Notes under the pieces: model-generated
The model's input: the letters and a program-made list of their open reading frames with translations, nothing else
Databases searched by the model: none
What the model was told of the DNA's origin: nothing
Source: Streptomyces sp. NBRC 109706
Lineage (GTDB): Bacteria > Actinomycetota > Actinomycetes > Streptomycetales > Streptomycetaceae
Assembly: GCF_000974485.1 (NCBI RefSeq)
Contig: NZ_BBOM01000004.1
Span: 992,001 to 1,056,000 of the forward strand
DNA: 64,000 nucleotides
Direction of reading: 5' to 3'
Position numbers and translations under genes: made by a program
In this document: piece by piece, positions 45,165 to 55,908 of the stretch
How positions within the stretch are numbered: position 1 is the stretch's first letter
How the letters are laid out: each line of letters opens with the position of its first letter

Positions 45165-48068
45165 ATGGCGATGCACCACTCATGGGCGCGATCGCGCGCG
45201 TGTGAAGTGCCGGCGGGGCCGCCGCTGGGCGGCCCGCTCCCACAGCTCGCACTCGCCGCGGTCTGCGCCTGCTACGCGGCCGGCGCCCTGGCGGGCTGGG
45301 GATCCCCCCAGTTCGCCAGGGTGATGGGGGACTTCGGTCTGAGCGCCGCCGCGTTCGCCGCCGCCGTCTCCTGTCTGTGGTACGCCAGGCGCCAGGCCCA
45401 GGAGTTCCGCGGCGCCTGGACGATGTTCGGCCTCTCCTCGGTCATGATCGGCCTCGGCAACGCCACCTGGGGCTGGTACGAGGTGGTGCTCCGGGAGCCG
45501 GTGCCCAGCCTCTCGCTGGCCGACGTCTGCTTCCTGCTGTTCGCGCCGCTGGCCATCGTCGGGCTCTTAATGCTCGCCAAACGCCCCCGCACCAGGGCCG
45601 GTTGGGTCTGCCTCGGGCTCGACGTCTGGCTGATCGGCGGCTCCCTGATGACGCTCTCCTGGAGCGTGGCGCTGGCCCACACCGCCGAGCTGAGCGACGA
45701 GTCGGCCGGCCAGGTCGCCCTCGCCCTGGCCTATCCGCTGCTGGACATCGTGCTGGTCAGCATGGTCGCCGTCCTGCACTTCCGGCGCAGCGCCCGCCAC
45801 CGCCCGGCGATCAACGCGGCGATCGGCGCCCTCGCGCTCACCGTCCTCTGCGACGCCCTGTTCACCAGCCCGCCGCTGCGCGAGCAGTACAGCTCGGGGC
45901 AGTTGCTCGACGCGGGCTGGTTCGCCGGCTCGCTGCTGCTGGCCTGCGCCCCCTGGACGACCAGCCGGGGCCCCGTCCCGGTGGAGGCCCAGGGGCCCAG
46001 GGACGGCCGGGGCGCGCCGGGGCATCCGCTGGCCGGTTCGCTGGGCGCGCTGGCGCCCTATCTGGCCGCCGCCGTCTGTGTGTTGAGCATCCTCGGCACC
46101 ATCGTCGCCGGGCGCCGGGTCGACGCCACGGTGGTCTATCTGGCCTGCGCGGTGGTGCTCGCGCTGCTGGTGCGGCAGGGCATCACCCTGCTGGAGAACA
46201 TCTCCCTGACGAGGGAGCTGACCCAGAAGGAGAACTACTTCAGATCGCTGGTCCAGGGATCGAGCGATGTGATCATGATCGCCGCCCCCGACGGCAAGCT
46301 CCGCTATGTCAGCCCGGCCGCCACCGGCGTCTACGGGCAGGATCCCAGCCGGCTGATCGGCAGCGAGCTGTCCACCCTGATCCACCCGGAGGATCTCGGC
46401 CGCGTCCTGCACGAGCTGCGTCGCTTCCTGGCCGTGCCGCCCAGCCGGGAGCCGGCCACCCGGGTCGAGTGCCGGGTGCGGCACGGCGCCGGCCACTGGC
46501 TCAATGTCGAGTCCAGCGTCAACCGGCACGAGGGCGGCCTGATCTTCAACAGCCGGGACGTCACCGAACGCGTCCGCCTCCAGGCCCAGTTGCAGCACAG
46601 CGCCTCCCATGACGCGCTCACCGACCTGCCCAACCGCGCCCTGTTCACGGAGCGGGTCCGGCTGGCCCTCAGCGGCGGCCGCGCCGCCCAGGAGCGGGTG
46701 GCGGTGTTCTTCATCGATCTCGACGGCTTCAAGGCGGTCAACGACTCCGCCGGCCACCAGGCGGGCGACGAGCTGCTGGTCCAGGCCGCCCGGCGGCTCC
46801 GCGACTCGGTCCGCGCGGACGACACCACGGCCCGCCTCGGCGGCGACGAGTTCGCCGCGCTGATCCTCGGCGACGGCGGTGTCGAGGAGGAGCCCCGGGA
46901 GTACCGCATCCTGGAGATCGCCGAGCGGGTCCGTACCGCGCTCTCCCGCCCCTATCTGGTGGACGGGCAGCGGCTCGGCGTCGCGGCCAGCATCGGCGTC
47001 GCCTTCGCCGAGCCGGGCGCCACCCCGGCCGCCCTGATGCGCAACGCCGACCTCGCGATGTACCGCGCCAAACAGGCCGGCAAGGCCCGCGTCGAGCTGT
47101 ACGCCCCCCAGCTCCAGTCCGAGGCGGTGCGCCGCACGGAGCTGGCCGACCGGCTGCGCCGCGCCCTGCAGGACGGCGAGTTCGCCCTGCTCCACCAGCC
47201 CATCGTTCAGCTGACGGACGGCCGGGTCGCCGCCCTCTGCGCGCAGGCCCGCTGGCGCTCCGCGCACGGTCTGCTGACCACCCCGCTCGAATTCCTGCAC
47301 GGCGGCCGGTGGGATCCGCCCCGGGCGGCCGGCGGCGGCCCGGACGCCACGCTCGATGTCACGGCCTGGCTGGTGACGCAGGCCATCGCCGCGGCCGGCC
47401 GCCGCCACCGGGCGGGCCACACCCCGCCGGTCAGCGTCCGGGTGCCGGGCAGCCGGCTCGCCGACCGCGCGCTCTCCGCCCGCACCCTCGAAGCCCTCCT
47501 CGGCGAGCACCACCTCCCGCCCAGCGCACTGCTGTTGGAGCTGCCCGAGGCCGATCCGGTGCTCGCCTCGACGGAGCTCCGGCATCGGCTGACGGATCTC
47601 AGCCGCCTCGGGGTCGGCATCGCCCTCGGCGGGTTCGGCGGCGCCGGCACGGCCGCGGCGGCCCTGCACCGCCTGCCCGTCGATCTGGTCCGGCTCGACG
47701 CGGAGCTGGTCGAGGGCGTGCTGGATTCCCCGACGCTCGGCAAGATCGTCGCGGGGCTGCTGCGGATGGCGGACGATCTCGGGATCGACTCCCTCGCCGA
47801 CGGGGTCGACCGGCCCGAGCAGGCCGCCGCGCTCCGGGCGCTCGGCTGCCGCAGGGCCCAGGGCCTGGCCTTCAGCGAGCCGCTGGACGCCGCCCGTCTC
47901 GGCCGGTTGCTCGAAGAGGGCTGGCTCCCGTTGCCCAGCCCTTCCCTGCCGCTGGCGCCGGTGCTGCCACGCGGCCGGACGTCGTCGCCGGAGCAGGCCG
48001 GCGGGCAGCTGCCCCCGCCGGATGCCGTCCCTCGCCCACATAGTGAGACTTCCATCCCTCGCGCTTGA
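45165..48068 (+). CDS. Membrane PAS-GGDEF-(degenerate EAL) protein with a TTA codon
   Basis: This 967-residue protein has about nine membrane helices (residues ~25-345), a PAS domain (FRSLVQGSSDVIMIAAPDGK onward), and a GGDEF domain with intact ARLGGDEFAAL near 560 and an RADD inhibitory-type site five residues earlier. The EAL domain is broken: CAQARW stands where EALxRW should be, and GGFGGAGTA replaces DDFGTGYSSL. It should therefore make, not degrade, c-di-GMP. Codon 135 (45567-45569) is TTA, the rare codon read by the developmental bldA tRNA. GAGGGG precedes ATG 45165. It lies directly upstream of the ilvB leader. Confidence 0.88.
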   Translation: MAMHHSWARSRACEVPAGPPLGGPLPQLALAAVCACYAAGALAGWGSPQFARVMGDFGLSAAAFAAAVSCLWYARRQAQEFRGAWTMFGLSSVMIGLGNATWGWYEVVLREPVPSLSLADVCFLLFAPLAIVGLLMLAKRPRTRAGWVCLGLDVWLIGGSLMTLSWSVALAHTAELSDESAGQVALALAYPLLDIVLVSMVAVLHFRRSARHRPAINAAIGALALTVLCDALFTSPPLREQYSSGQLLDAGWFAGSLLLACAPWTTSRGPVPVEAQGPRDGRGAPGHPLAGSLGALAPYLAAAVCVLSILGTIVAGRRVDATVVYLACAVVLALLVRQGITLLENISLTRELTQKENYFRSLVQGSSDVIMIAAPDGKLRYVSPAATGVYGQDPSRLIGSELSTLIHPEDLGRVLHELRRFLAVPPSREPATRVECRVRHGAGHWLNVESSVNRHEGGLIFNSRDVTERVRLQAQLQHSASHDALTDLPNRALFTERVRLALSGGRAAQERVAVFFIDLDGFKAVNDSAGHQAGDELLVQAARRLRDSVRADDTTARLGGDEFAALILGDGGVEEEPREYRILEIAERVRTALSRPYLVDGQRLGVAASIGVAFAEPGATPAALMRNADLAMYRAKQAGKARVELYAPQLQSEAVRRTELADRLRRALQDGEFALLHQPIVQLTDGRVAALCAQARWRSAHGLLTTPLEFLHGGRWDPPRAAGGGPDATLDVTAWLVTQAIAAAGRRHRAGHTPPVSVRVPGSRLADRALSARTLEALLGEHHLPPSALLLELPEADPVLASTELRHRLTDLSRLGVGIALGGFGGAGTAAAALHRLPVDLVRLDAELVEGVLDSPTLGKIVAGLLRMADDLGIDSLADGVDRPEQAAALRALGCRRAQGLAFSEPLDAARLGRLLEEGWLPLPSPSLPLAPVLPRGRTSSPEQAGGQLPPPDAVPRPHSETSIPRA

Positions 48069-48094
48069 CAGCCGACGGCGGGGGGGAGCAATGT
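48065..48094 (+). promoter_or_regulatory. Putative ilvB-leader promoter
   Basis: TTGACA (48065-48070) is a perfect -35 box overlapping the preceding stop codon; CAATGT at 48089-48094, 18 bases on, is a weak -10. Transcription would then begin close to the leader ATG at 48102. Confidence 0.5.
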
Positions 48095-48101
48095 CTGTGC
48101 C

Positions 48102-48143
48102 ATGCACACCGGAATTCTCGTACTTTCGTGGCGCGTCGGCTGA
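48102..48143 (+). CDS. ilvB attenuator leader peptide (MHTGILVLSWRVG)
   Basis: This 13-residue frame carries Ile-Leu-Val-Leu in a row and a later Val, the residues whose tRNAs control branched-chain amino acid attenuators. A hairpin with a T6 tract follows 38 bases after its stop, and ilvB starts 111 bases beyond that. When charged Ile, Leu or Val tRNA is scarce, ribosomes should stall on the peptide and antitermination would let ilvB be transcribed. Confidence 0.8.
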   Translation: MHTGILVLSWRVG

Positions 48144-48180
48144 TCCCAGGAGCATCCTGCGGACTCCAGCGACGCGCTTC

Positions 48181-48215
48181 CCCTCGTCTGCCTCTTCGGC
48201 ACGGGGGGTTTTTTG
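48181..48215 (+). terminator. ilvB attenuator terminator
   Basis: A hairpin built from CCCC...TGCC (48181-48193), loop TCTTC and GGCA...GGGG (48199-48208) is followed by TTTTTT at 48210-48215. Such a T-run is rare in this GC-rich DNA and marks a true intrinsic terminator. Confidence 0.8.
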
Positions 48216-48326
48216 TTGCACCGACACCCCCAGCAGCTCCCCAGCAGCCCTCACCAGCCCCCCAGCAGACGTAACTCCCGCGTTCCACGCGGCGCCACCA
48301 CCCGTATCCTCCGAGAAGAGATCGCG

Positions 48327-50216
48327 ATGACCGAGCAGGCCACCGGGGCACCCAAGCCGCAGCCCCGGGCCCCCCGAGGCGGAGCACCCCAGCCAACCCC
48401 AGCTGTCGCGCATGTCACCGGCGCCCAGTCGCTCATCCGCTCCCTCGAAGCGGTCGGCGCCGACACCGTGTTCGGCATTCCCGGCGGTGCGATCCTCCCC
48501 GCCTACGACCCGCTGATGGACTCCACCAGCGTCCGGCACATCCTGGTGCGGCACGAGCAGGGCGCCGGCCACGCCGCCACGGGGTACGCGCAGGCCACGG
48601 GCAAGGTCGGCGTCTGCATGGCCACCTCGGGCCCCGGCGCCACCAACCTGGTCACCCCCATCGCCGACGCCCATATGGACTCCGTGCCGCTGGTCGCCAT
48701 CACCGGTCAGGTCGCGGCCCCGACCATCGGCACCGACGCCTTCCAGGAAGCCGACATCTGCGGCATCACGCTGCCGATCACCAAGCACAACTTCCTGGTC
48801 ACCGACCCGGCCGACATCCCGCGCACCATCGCCGAGGCGTTCCACATCGCGGCCACCGGACGTCCGGGCCCCGTCCTGGTGGACATCGCCAAGGACGCCC
48901 TGCAGCGGCAGACCACCTTCAGCTGGCCGCCCACCCCCGAACTGCCCGGCTACCGCCCGGTGAGCCGCCCGCACGCCAAGCAGATCCGCGAGGCCGCCCG
49001 GCTGATCACCGAGGCCAGGCGGCCCGTGCTCTATGTCGGCGGCGGCGTGATCAAGTCCGGGGCCGCCGCCGAGCTGCGGGCCCTCGCCGAGCGCACCGGT
49101 GTCCCCGTCACCACCACCCTGATGGCGCTGGGCGCCTTCCCCGACAGCCATCCGCAGCATCTGGGCATGCCCGGGATGCACGGCTCCGTCGCCGCCGTCA
49201 CCGCCCTGCAGAAGTCCGATCTGATCGTCGCCCTCGGCGCCCGGTTCGACGACCGGGTCACCGGTCGGATCGACTCCTTCGCGCCGCACGCCAAGATCGT
49301 GCACGCCGATATCGACCCGGCCGAGATCGGCAAGAACCGGCTGGCCGACGTGCCCATCGTGGGCGACGTCAAGGAAGTGATGACGGACCTCACCGCCGCC
49401 CTGGCGGAGGGCGGCGCGCCCGACGGCTCCGACGCCAGGGAGCGCTACGCGGCCTGGTGGCGACAGCTGGACAGCTGGCGCGAGACCTACCCGCTCGGCT
49501 TCGACCAGCCGTCGGACGGCACGCTCTCCCCGCAGCATGTGATCCAGCGGATCGGCCAACTGGCCCCGGACGGCACGATCTTCACCGCCGGCGTCGGCCA
49601 GCACCAGATGTGGGCCGCGCACTACCTCTCCTTCGAGAACCCCGGCACCTGGCTGAACTCCGGCGGCCTGGGCACCATGGGCTACGCCGTGCCCGCCGCG
49701 CTGGGCGCCAAGGCCGGCCGCCCCGAGGCCCCGGTCTGGGCGATCGACGGCGACGGCTGCTTCCAGATGACCAACCAGGAGCTGGTCACCGCCGCGCTCA
49801 ACCACATCCCCATCAAGGTCGCCATCATCAACAACGGCGCCCTGGGCATGGTCCGCCAGTGGCAGACCCTCTTCTACAACCAGCGCTACTCCAACACCGT
49901 GCTGCGCGACGACAGCACCGGCTCCTACAGCGGCTCGGCGGCCGGCAGCGACACCGCCACCAACACGGGCACCCGGGTCCCCGACTTCGTCAAGCTGTCG
50001 GAGGCGATGGGCTGCGTGGGGCTGCGCTGCGAGCGCGCCGACCAGCTGGACGCCGTGCTGGAGAAGGCCAACGCCATCAACGACCGTCCGGTGGTGGTCG
50101 ACTTCATCGTGCACGAGGACGCCATGGTCTGGCCGATGGTCGCCGCCGGCACCTCCAACGACGAGGTGATGGCCGCGCGCGGAGTGCGTCCCGACTTCGG
50201 CGACGCCACCGACTGA
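48327..50216 (+). CDS. ilvB: Acetolactate synthase large subunit
   Basis: This ThDP enzyme makes acetolactate or acetohydroxybutyrate, the first shared step of Val, Leu and Ile synthesis. The 629-residue protein has Glu in [29 protein letters not shown], and the ThDP motif [18 protein letters not shown] low-complexity Ser/Thr/Gly/Asp insertion ([16 protein letters not shown]) sits near the C-terminal domain. ATG 48327 gives the normal start; its ribosome site GAAGAG is modest. It is controlled by the upstream leader and followed by ilvN and ilvC. Confidence 0.96.
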   Translation: MTEQATGAPKPQPRAPRGGAPQPTPAVAHVTGAQSLIRSLEAVGADTVFGIPGGAILPAYDPLMDSTSVRHILVRHEQGAGHAATGYAQATGKVGVCMATSGPGATNLVTPIADAHMDSVPLVAITGQVAAPTIGTDAFQEADICGITLPITKHNFLVTDPADIPRTIAEAFHIAATGRPGPVLVDIAKDALQRQTTFSWPPTPELPGYRPVSRPHAKQIREAARLITEARRPVLYVGGGVIKSGAAAELRALAERTGVPVTTTLMALGAFPDSHPQHLGMPGMHGSVAAVTALQKSDLIVALGARFDDRVTGRIDSFAPHAKIVHADIDPAEIGKNRLADVPIVGDVKEVMTDLTAALAEGGAPDGSDARERYAAWWRQLDSWRETYPLGFDQPSDGTLSPQHVIQRIGQLAPDGTIFTAGVGQHQMWAAHYLSFENPGTWLNSGGLGTMGYAVPAALGAKAGRPEAPVWAIDGDGCFQMTNQELVTAALNHIPIKVAIINNGALGMVRQWQTLFYNQRYSNTVLRDDSTGSYSGSAAGSDTATNTGTRVPDFVKLSEAMGCVGLRCERADQLDAVLEKANAINDRPVVVDFIVHEDAMVWPMVAAGTSNDEVMAARGVRPDFGDATD

Positions 50217-50290
50217 CGCCGCCGACCGAAGCCATCCCGCCGCCCGCCGACCGCCGCAGCCAACGCCGCCATCGACAAGGTTGAACCGCC

Positions 50291-51941
<1,651 letters not shown>

Positions 51942-51989
51942 GCCCGGGCGGAAATCCGTCCGCACCGCGGGAGTTCGCTCGAACGAGCG

Positions 51990-52019
51990 GTGGGCCCGAC
52001 GGACTGCCGTCGGGCCCAC
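51990..52019 (+). terminator. Terminator after ilvC
   Basis: GTGGGCCCGACGG (51990-52002) pairs with CCGTCGGGCCCAC (52007-52019) around ACTG. A smaller hairpin CGCTCG-AA-CGAGCG (51976-51989) adjoins it on the 5' side. Confidence 0.85.
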
Positions 52020-52154
52020 GGCGCGCCGATACACTGCCACCACAAGCGCGTACAAAGGCTCACAGCGTCGTGCGTCTCCACGCGGCTGCCTACCTCTCCA
52101 CCCCCGTCGTCGGCCGTCGGGACGCGGCCTTCCGCAAAGGACCAGTGAGACCAA

Positions 52155-53744
52155 GTGAGCAAGCCCGTCGTACTCATCGCCGAAGAGCTTTCCCCCGCCA
52201 CGGTTGACGCGCTGGGGCCGGACTTCGAGATCCGGCACTGCGACGGCGCCGACCGCGCCGCCCTGTTGAGCGCCATCGCCGAGGTGGACGCCATCCTGAT
52301 CCGCAGCGCCACCAAGGTGGACGCCGAGGCGATCGCCGCGGCCCGCAGGCTGCGGGTCGTCGCCCGGGCCGGGGTCGGCCTGGACAACGTCGACGTCGCC
52401 GCCGCCACCAAGGCGGGCGTGATGGTGGTCAACGCCCCCACCTCCAATATCGTCACCGCCGCCGAGCTGGCCTGCGGTCTGCTGATCGCCACCGCGCGGA
52501 ACATCCCGCAGGCCAACGCCGCGCTCAAGAACGGCGAGTGGAAGCGCAGCAAGTACACCGGCGTCGAGCTGTCCGAGAAGACCCTGGGCGTGGTGGGCCT
52601 CGGCCGGATCGGCCTGCTGGTGGCCCAGCGGATGGCCGCCTTCGGCATGAAGATCGTCGCCTACGACCCCTATGTGCAGGCCGCCCGCGCCGCCCAGCTC
52701 GGCGTCAGGCTGCTGAGCCTCGACGAGCTGCTGGCCACCGCCGACTTCATCACCGTCCATCTGCCCAAGACCCCGGAGACCCTGGGGCTGATCGGCGACG
52801 AGGCGCTGCACAAGGTCAAGCCCTCGGTGCGGATCGTCAACGCGGCCAGGGGCGGCATCGTGGACGAGGCCGCGCTGCACAGCGCCCTCAAGGAGGGCCG
52901 GGTCGCCGGCGCCGGCCTCGACGTCTACGCGAGCGAGCCCTGTACGGACTCCCCGCTCTTCGAGTTCGACCAGGTCGTCGGCACCCCCCACCTGGGCGCC
53001 TCGACGGGGGAGGCCCAGGAGAAGGCCGGCATCTCCGTCGCCAGGTCGGTGCGGCTGGCCCTCGCCGGCGAGCTGGTCCCGGACGCGGTCAACGTCCAGG
53101 GCGGCGTCATCGCCGAGGACGTGCGCCCCGGGCTGCCGCTCGCCGAGAAGCTGGGCCGGATCTTCACCGCGCTCGCCGGCGAGGTCGCCCAGCGGCTGGA
53201 CGTGGAGGTCTGCGGCGAGATCACCCAGCACGACGTCAAGGTGCTGGAGCTCTCCGCGCTCAAGGGCGTCTTCGAGGATGTCGTCGCCGAGACGGTGTCC
53301 TATGTCAACGCCCCGCTCTTCGCCCAGGAACGCGGTGTCGAGGTGCGCCTCACCACCAGCTCCGAGTCCCCCGACCACCGCAACCTGATCACCGTGCGCG
53401 GCACGCTGACCAACGGTGACGTGATCTCGGTCGCCGGCACCCTGGCCGGGCCCAAGCACCAGCAGAAGATCGTCGGCATCGGCGGGCACACCGTCGACCT
53501 GGCGGTCGCCGACCATATGGCGTTCCTGCGCTACACCGACCGCCCGGGCGTCGTCGGCGCGCTGGGCCGGGTGCTGGGCGAGGCGCAGATCAACATCGCG
53601 GGGATGCAGGTGGCCCGCGCCGAGGAGGGCGGCGACGCGCTGATCGTGCTCACCGTCGACGGCACCATCCCGTCGCAGGTGCTCAACGAGGTCGCCGAGG
53701 AGATCGGCGCCACCTCGGCCCGTGGCGTCGATCTGATGCCCTGA
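52155..53744 (+). CDS. serA: D-3-phosphoglycerate dehydrogenase
   Basis: This is the first enzyme of serine biosynthesis. The 529-residue long-form protein has RAGVGLDNVDVAAATKAG, VVGLGRIGLLVAQRMA (NAD), NAARGGIVDEAALH (Arg), SEPCTDSPL (Glu) and TPHLGASTGEAQEKAG (His). An intervening domain and a C-terminal ACT domain (FLRYTDRPGVVGALGRVLGE) mediate serine inhibition. GTG 52155 begins the canonical MSKPVVLIAEEL; AAAGGA lies rather far upstream. A bidirectional terminator follows. Confidence 0.97.
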   Translation: MSKPVVLIAEELSPATVDALGPDFEIRHCDGADRAALLSAIAEVDAILIRSATKVDAEAIAAARRLRVVARAGVGLDNVDVAAATKAGVMVVNAPTSNIVTAAELACGLLIATARNIPQANAALKNGEWKRSKYTGVELSEKTLGVVGLGRIGLLVAQRMAAFGMKIVAYDPYVQAARAAQLGVRLLSLDELLATADFITVHLPKTPETLGLIGDEALHKVKPSVRIVNAARGGIVDEAALHSALKEGRVAGAGLDVYASEPCTDSPLFEFDQVVGTPHLGASTGEAQEKAGISVARSVRLALAGELVPDAVNVQGGVIAEDVRPGLPLAEKLGRIFTALAGEVAQRLDVEVCGEITQHDVKVLELSALKGVFEDVVAETVSYVNAPLFAQERGVEVRLTTSSESPDHRNLITVRGTLTNGDVISVAGTLAGPKHQQKIVGIGGHTVDLAVADHMAFLRYTDRPGVVGALGRVLGEAQINIAGMQVARAEEGGDALIVLTVDGTIPSQVLNEVAEEIGATSARGVDLMP

Positions 53745-53774
53745 CGCCCTGATGTCCTGACGCCGACCGTCCCG

Positions 53775-53814
53775 CGAACGGGCCCCGCCGTATCCCCACG
53801 GCGGGGCCCGTTCG
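53775..53814. terminator. Bidirectional terminator between serA and the ADH gene
   Basis: CGAACGGGCCCCGCCGT (53775-53791) pairs with ACGGCGGGGCCCGTTCG (53798-53814), a 17-base perfect stem with a six-base loop, between convergent genes. Confidence 0.9.
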
Positions 53815-53846
53815 GGTTCCTGCCGAGGTCACGCGGCCGTCGTGGG

Positions 53847-54887
53847 TCAGCCGTTCGGCAGGATCACGGCGCGGCCGTTGACCTTGCCGGCGTGCAGCCG
53901 CTCGTAGGCCACCGGCGCCTCGTCGATGCCGTAGGTCTCCACCCGCACCTCGACCTCCCCCGCGCCGGCCAGGTCGAACACCTCGGCCAGCTCGCTTCTG
54001 CTGCCCCAGTAGGGCGCCGCGACGGACACGTCGAACGCCGTGGTGTTGAAACCGACGGGCAGCGCGCCGCCGCCGAGGCCCACGATCGCGATATCCGCCT
54101 CCACGGCCGCCACCGCGCCGGCGAGCGTCACCGTGGGCTGGACGCCGGCGAAGTCGAAGACACCCTCGGCGCCGAGACCGCCGGTCAGCTTCCGCACCCG
54201 GTCGGCCGCGCCCTCGTCGGAGAGCACCGTCTCATGGGCGCCCACCGAACGGGCCAGCGTCAGCTTCTCCTCCGAGACGTCCACCGCCACCACCCGGGCC
54301 GGCGTCAGCGCCCGCAGCAGCTGGATCGCCACATGGCCGAGCCCGCCGGCGCCGATCACCACCGCCGTCGACCCCGGCACCAGCTTGGGCAGCGAACGCT
54401 TGATCGCGTGGTACGGGGTGAGCCCGGCGTCAGTGAGCGGAACGGTGGCGACCGGGTCGAGACCGTTCAACGGCACCAGGAACCTGGCGTCGTTCACCAG
54501 CAGAAACTCCGCCATCGCGCCCGGCGCGCCCAACCCCGGTGGCAGGATGCCGAGTTCGGCGGCCCGCAGACAGTAGTTCTCCTTGCCCTGGGCGCATTTG
54601 ACGCAGCGGCCGCAGCCCTGTGGGCCGTAGACCGCCACCACATCGCCCTCCTCCACGCCGGTGACGCCGTCGCCCAGCGCCACCACCGTTCCGGCGCCCT
54701 CATGACCGAGGGTGAGCGGGAGCTGGTAGGGGAAGCTCTCGGCGGACCAGCTCATCAGGGCGATATCGGAGTGACAGACCCCGGCCGCCGCCACCCTGAG
54801 CAGCACCTGCCCGGGGCCCGGCGTGGGCTCCGGAACGGTGACCACCTCGGGTGCGGCGCCGATCTCCCGATACTGAACGGCCTTCAT
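53847..54887 (-). CDS. Zinc-dependent alcohol dehydrogenase (MDR family)
   Basis: This 346-residue NAD(P)-alcohol dehydrogenase has catalytic zinc ligands in AGVCHSDIALM and LGHEGAGTVVALG, structural zinc cysteines in PQGCGRCVKCAQGKENYC, and the cofactor motif GAGGLGHVAIQLL. It lies 41 bases downstream of a short-chain dehydrogenase gene in the same direction, so the two probably form an operon that processes related alcohols or aldehydes. Confidence 0.93.
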   Translation of the reverse strand: MKAVQYREIGAAPEVVTVPEPTPGPGQVLLRVAAAGVCHSDIALMSWSAESFPYQLPLTLGHEGAGTVVALGDGVTGVEEGDVVAVYGPQGCGRCVKCAQGKENYCLRAAELGILPPGLGAPGAMAEFLLVNDARFLVPLNGLDPVATVPLTDAGLTPYHAIKRSLPKLVPGSTAVVIGAGGLGHVAIQLLRALTPARVVAVDVSEEKLTLARSVGAHETVLSDEGAADRVRKLTGGLGAEGVFDFAGVQPTVTLAGAVAAVEADIAIVGLGGGALPVGFNTTAFDVSVAAPYWGSRSELAEVFDLAGAGEVEVRVETYGIDEAPVAYERLHAGKVNGRAVILPNG

Positions 54888-54928
54888 GAGGAGCCTCCTC
54901 GCTGGGACGGGTCTTCCCGGGACGCGGG

Positions 54929-55696
54929 TCAGCGGGCCGAGTAGGCGCCGTCGACCAGGTGGTAGCTGCCGTGCACGAAGGAGGCGCGGTCGGAGAGCAG
55001 GAAGGTGGTCAGCTCGGCCACCTCGTCGGCGGTGCCCAGACGGCCCGCCGGATGGAGCGAGACCAGCTTCTCGAAGTCAACGGACTCCGACTGGCGCAGC
55101 AGCGGCGTATCGATGAACCCGGGCCCCACCGCGTTGATCCGCACCCCGCGTTCCGCGTATTCGAGGGAGGCGGTCTTGGTCAGCCCCACCACCCCGTGCT
55201 TGGCCGCCACATAGGCGGCGGACCCGGGGAACCCGTTGGTGCCCAGGATCGAGGCCATGTTCACCACGGCGCCGCCGCCGGCGGCCAGCAGCGCGGGCAA
55301 CTCGGCGCGCAGACAGAGGAAGACGCCGGTGAGATTGGTGTCCAGCACCCGCTGCCACTCCTGGAGCGGATAGTCGCCGACGGGCGCGCCGGCCCCGCCG
55401 ATGCCGGCGTTGTTGACGGCCAGATGCAGTGCCCCGTAGGTGCTGGTCGCGAAGGCGACCGCCGCCTCGGCCGACGCCGGATCGGTCACGTCGAGACGCA
55501 CCGCGGACGCCTTGCCGCCGCCGGCCACCACCTCCTCGGCCGCCCCCTGCGCGCCGTCCTCGTTGAAGTCGGCGATGACCACCCGCGCCCCGCCGGCCGC
55601 GAGCCGCCCGGCGACGGCCCGGCCGATCCCGGAGGCGCCACCGGTCACCAGGGCGGTCTTGTCGGCGAATTCCGTGCGGTAGTCCGTGATGCTCAT
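54929..55696 (-). CDS. Short-chain dehydrogenase/reductase upstream of the ADH
   Basis: This classical 255-residue SDR has LVTGGASGIGRAVAGRLA, VNNAGIGG, Ser in VVNMASILG, the YVAAKHG active site and a C-terminal GSYHLVDGAYSAR. It is the first gene of a two-gene left-facing operon with the zinc alcohol dehydrogenase. A palindrome lies ~68 bases upstream and may be an operator. Confidence 0.92.
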   Translation of the reverse strand: MSITDYRTEFADKTALVTGGASGIGRAVAGRLAAGGARVVIADFNEDGAQGAAEEVVAGGGKASAVRLDVTDPASAEAAVAFATSTYGALHLAVNNAGIGGAGAPVGDYPLQEWQRVLDTNLTGVFLCLRAELPALLAAGGGAVVNMASILGTNGFPGSAAYVAAKHGVVGLTKTASLEYAERGVRINAVGPGFIDTPLLRQSESVDFEKLVSLHPAGRLGTADEVAELTTFLLSDRASFVHGSYHLVDGAYSAR

Positions 55697-55763
55697 GGCG
55701 GGGATTCCTCCGGCGCAAAGCTGGGCGGCCAGGGCGGATGACGCTCCTCCACGTTAGGGCTTA

Positions 55764-55780
55764 TCTGTCGGTATGACAGA
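55764..55780. promoter_or_regulatory. Putative operator upstream of the SDR-ADH operon
   Basis: TCTGTC (55764-55769), GGTAT, GACAGA (55775-55780) form a 17-base inverted repeat in an AT-richer promoter-like stretch. No regulator gene adjoins it. Confidence 0.45.
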
Positions 55781-55839
55781 AGAAGCCTCATGCCATACCA
55801 TCCGCCGCTTTCCATATCGCCGTCCCCGGGGAACGCGAA

Positions 55840-55876
55840 GACCGGTGTCGCCCCCGAGGACGGGGCGACACCGGTC
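55840..55876. terminator. Terminator downstream of the GH6 cellulase
   Basis: GACCGGTGTCGCCCC (55840-55854) pairs with GGGGCGACACCGGTC (55862-55876) over a seven-base loop, 32 bases past the cellulase stop. Confidence 0.85.
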
Positions 55877-55908
55877 GGTTCGCGTGGCGTGGAGCCGTGG
55901 CCCCGGGG

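Noticed and set aside
48213..48326. N-terminal extension of IlvB into the leader region
   Set aside because: The frame is open but the extension covers the attenuator tail and has no ALS homology; ATG 48327 gives the normal start.
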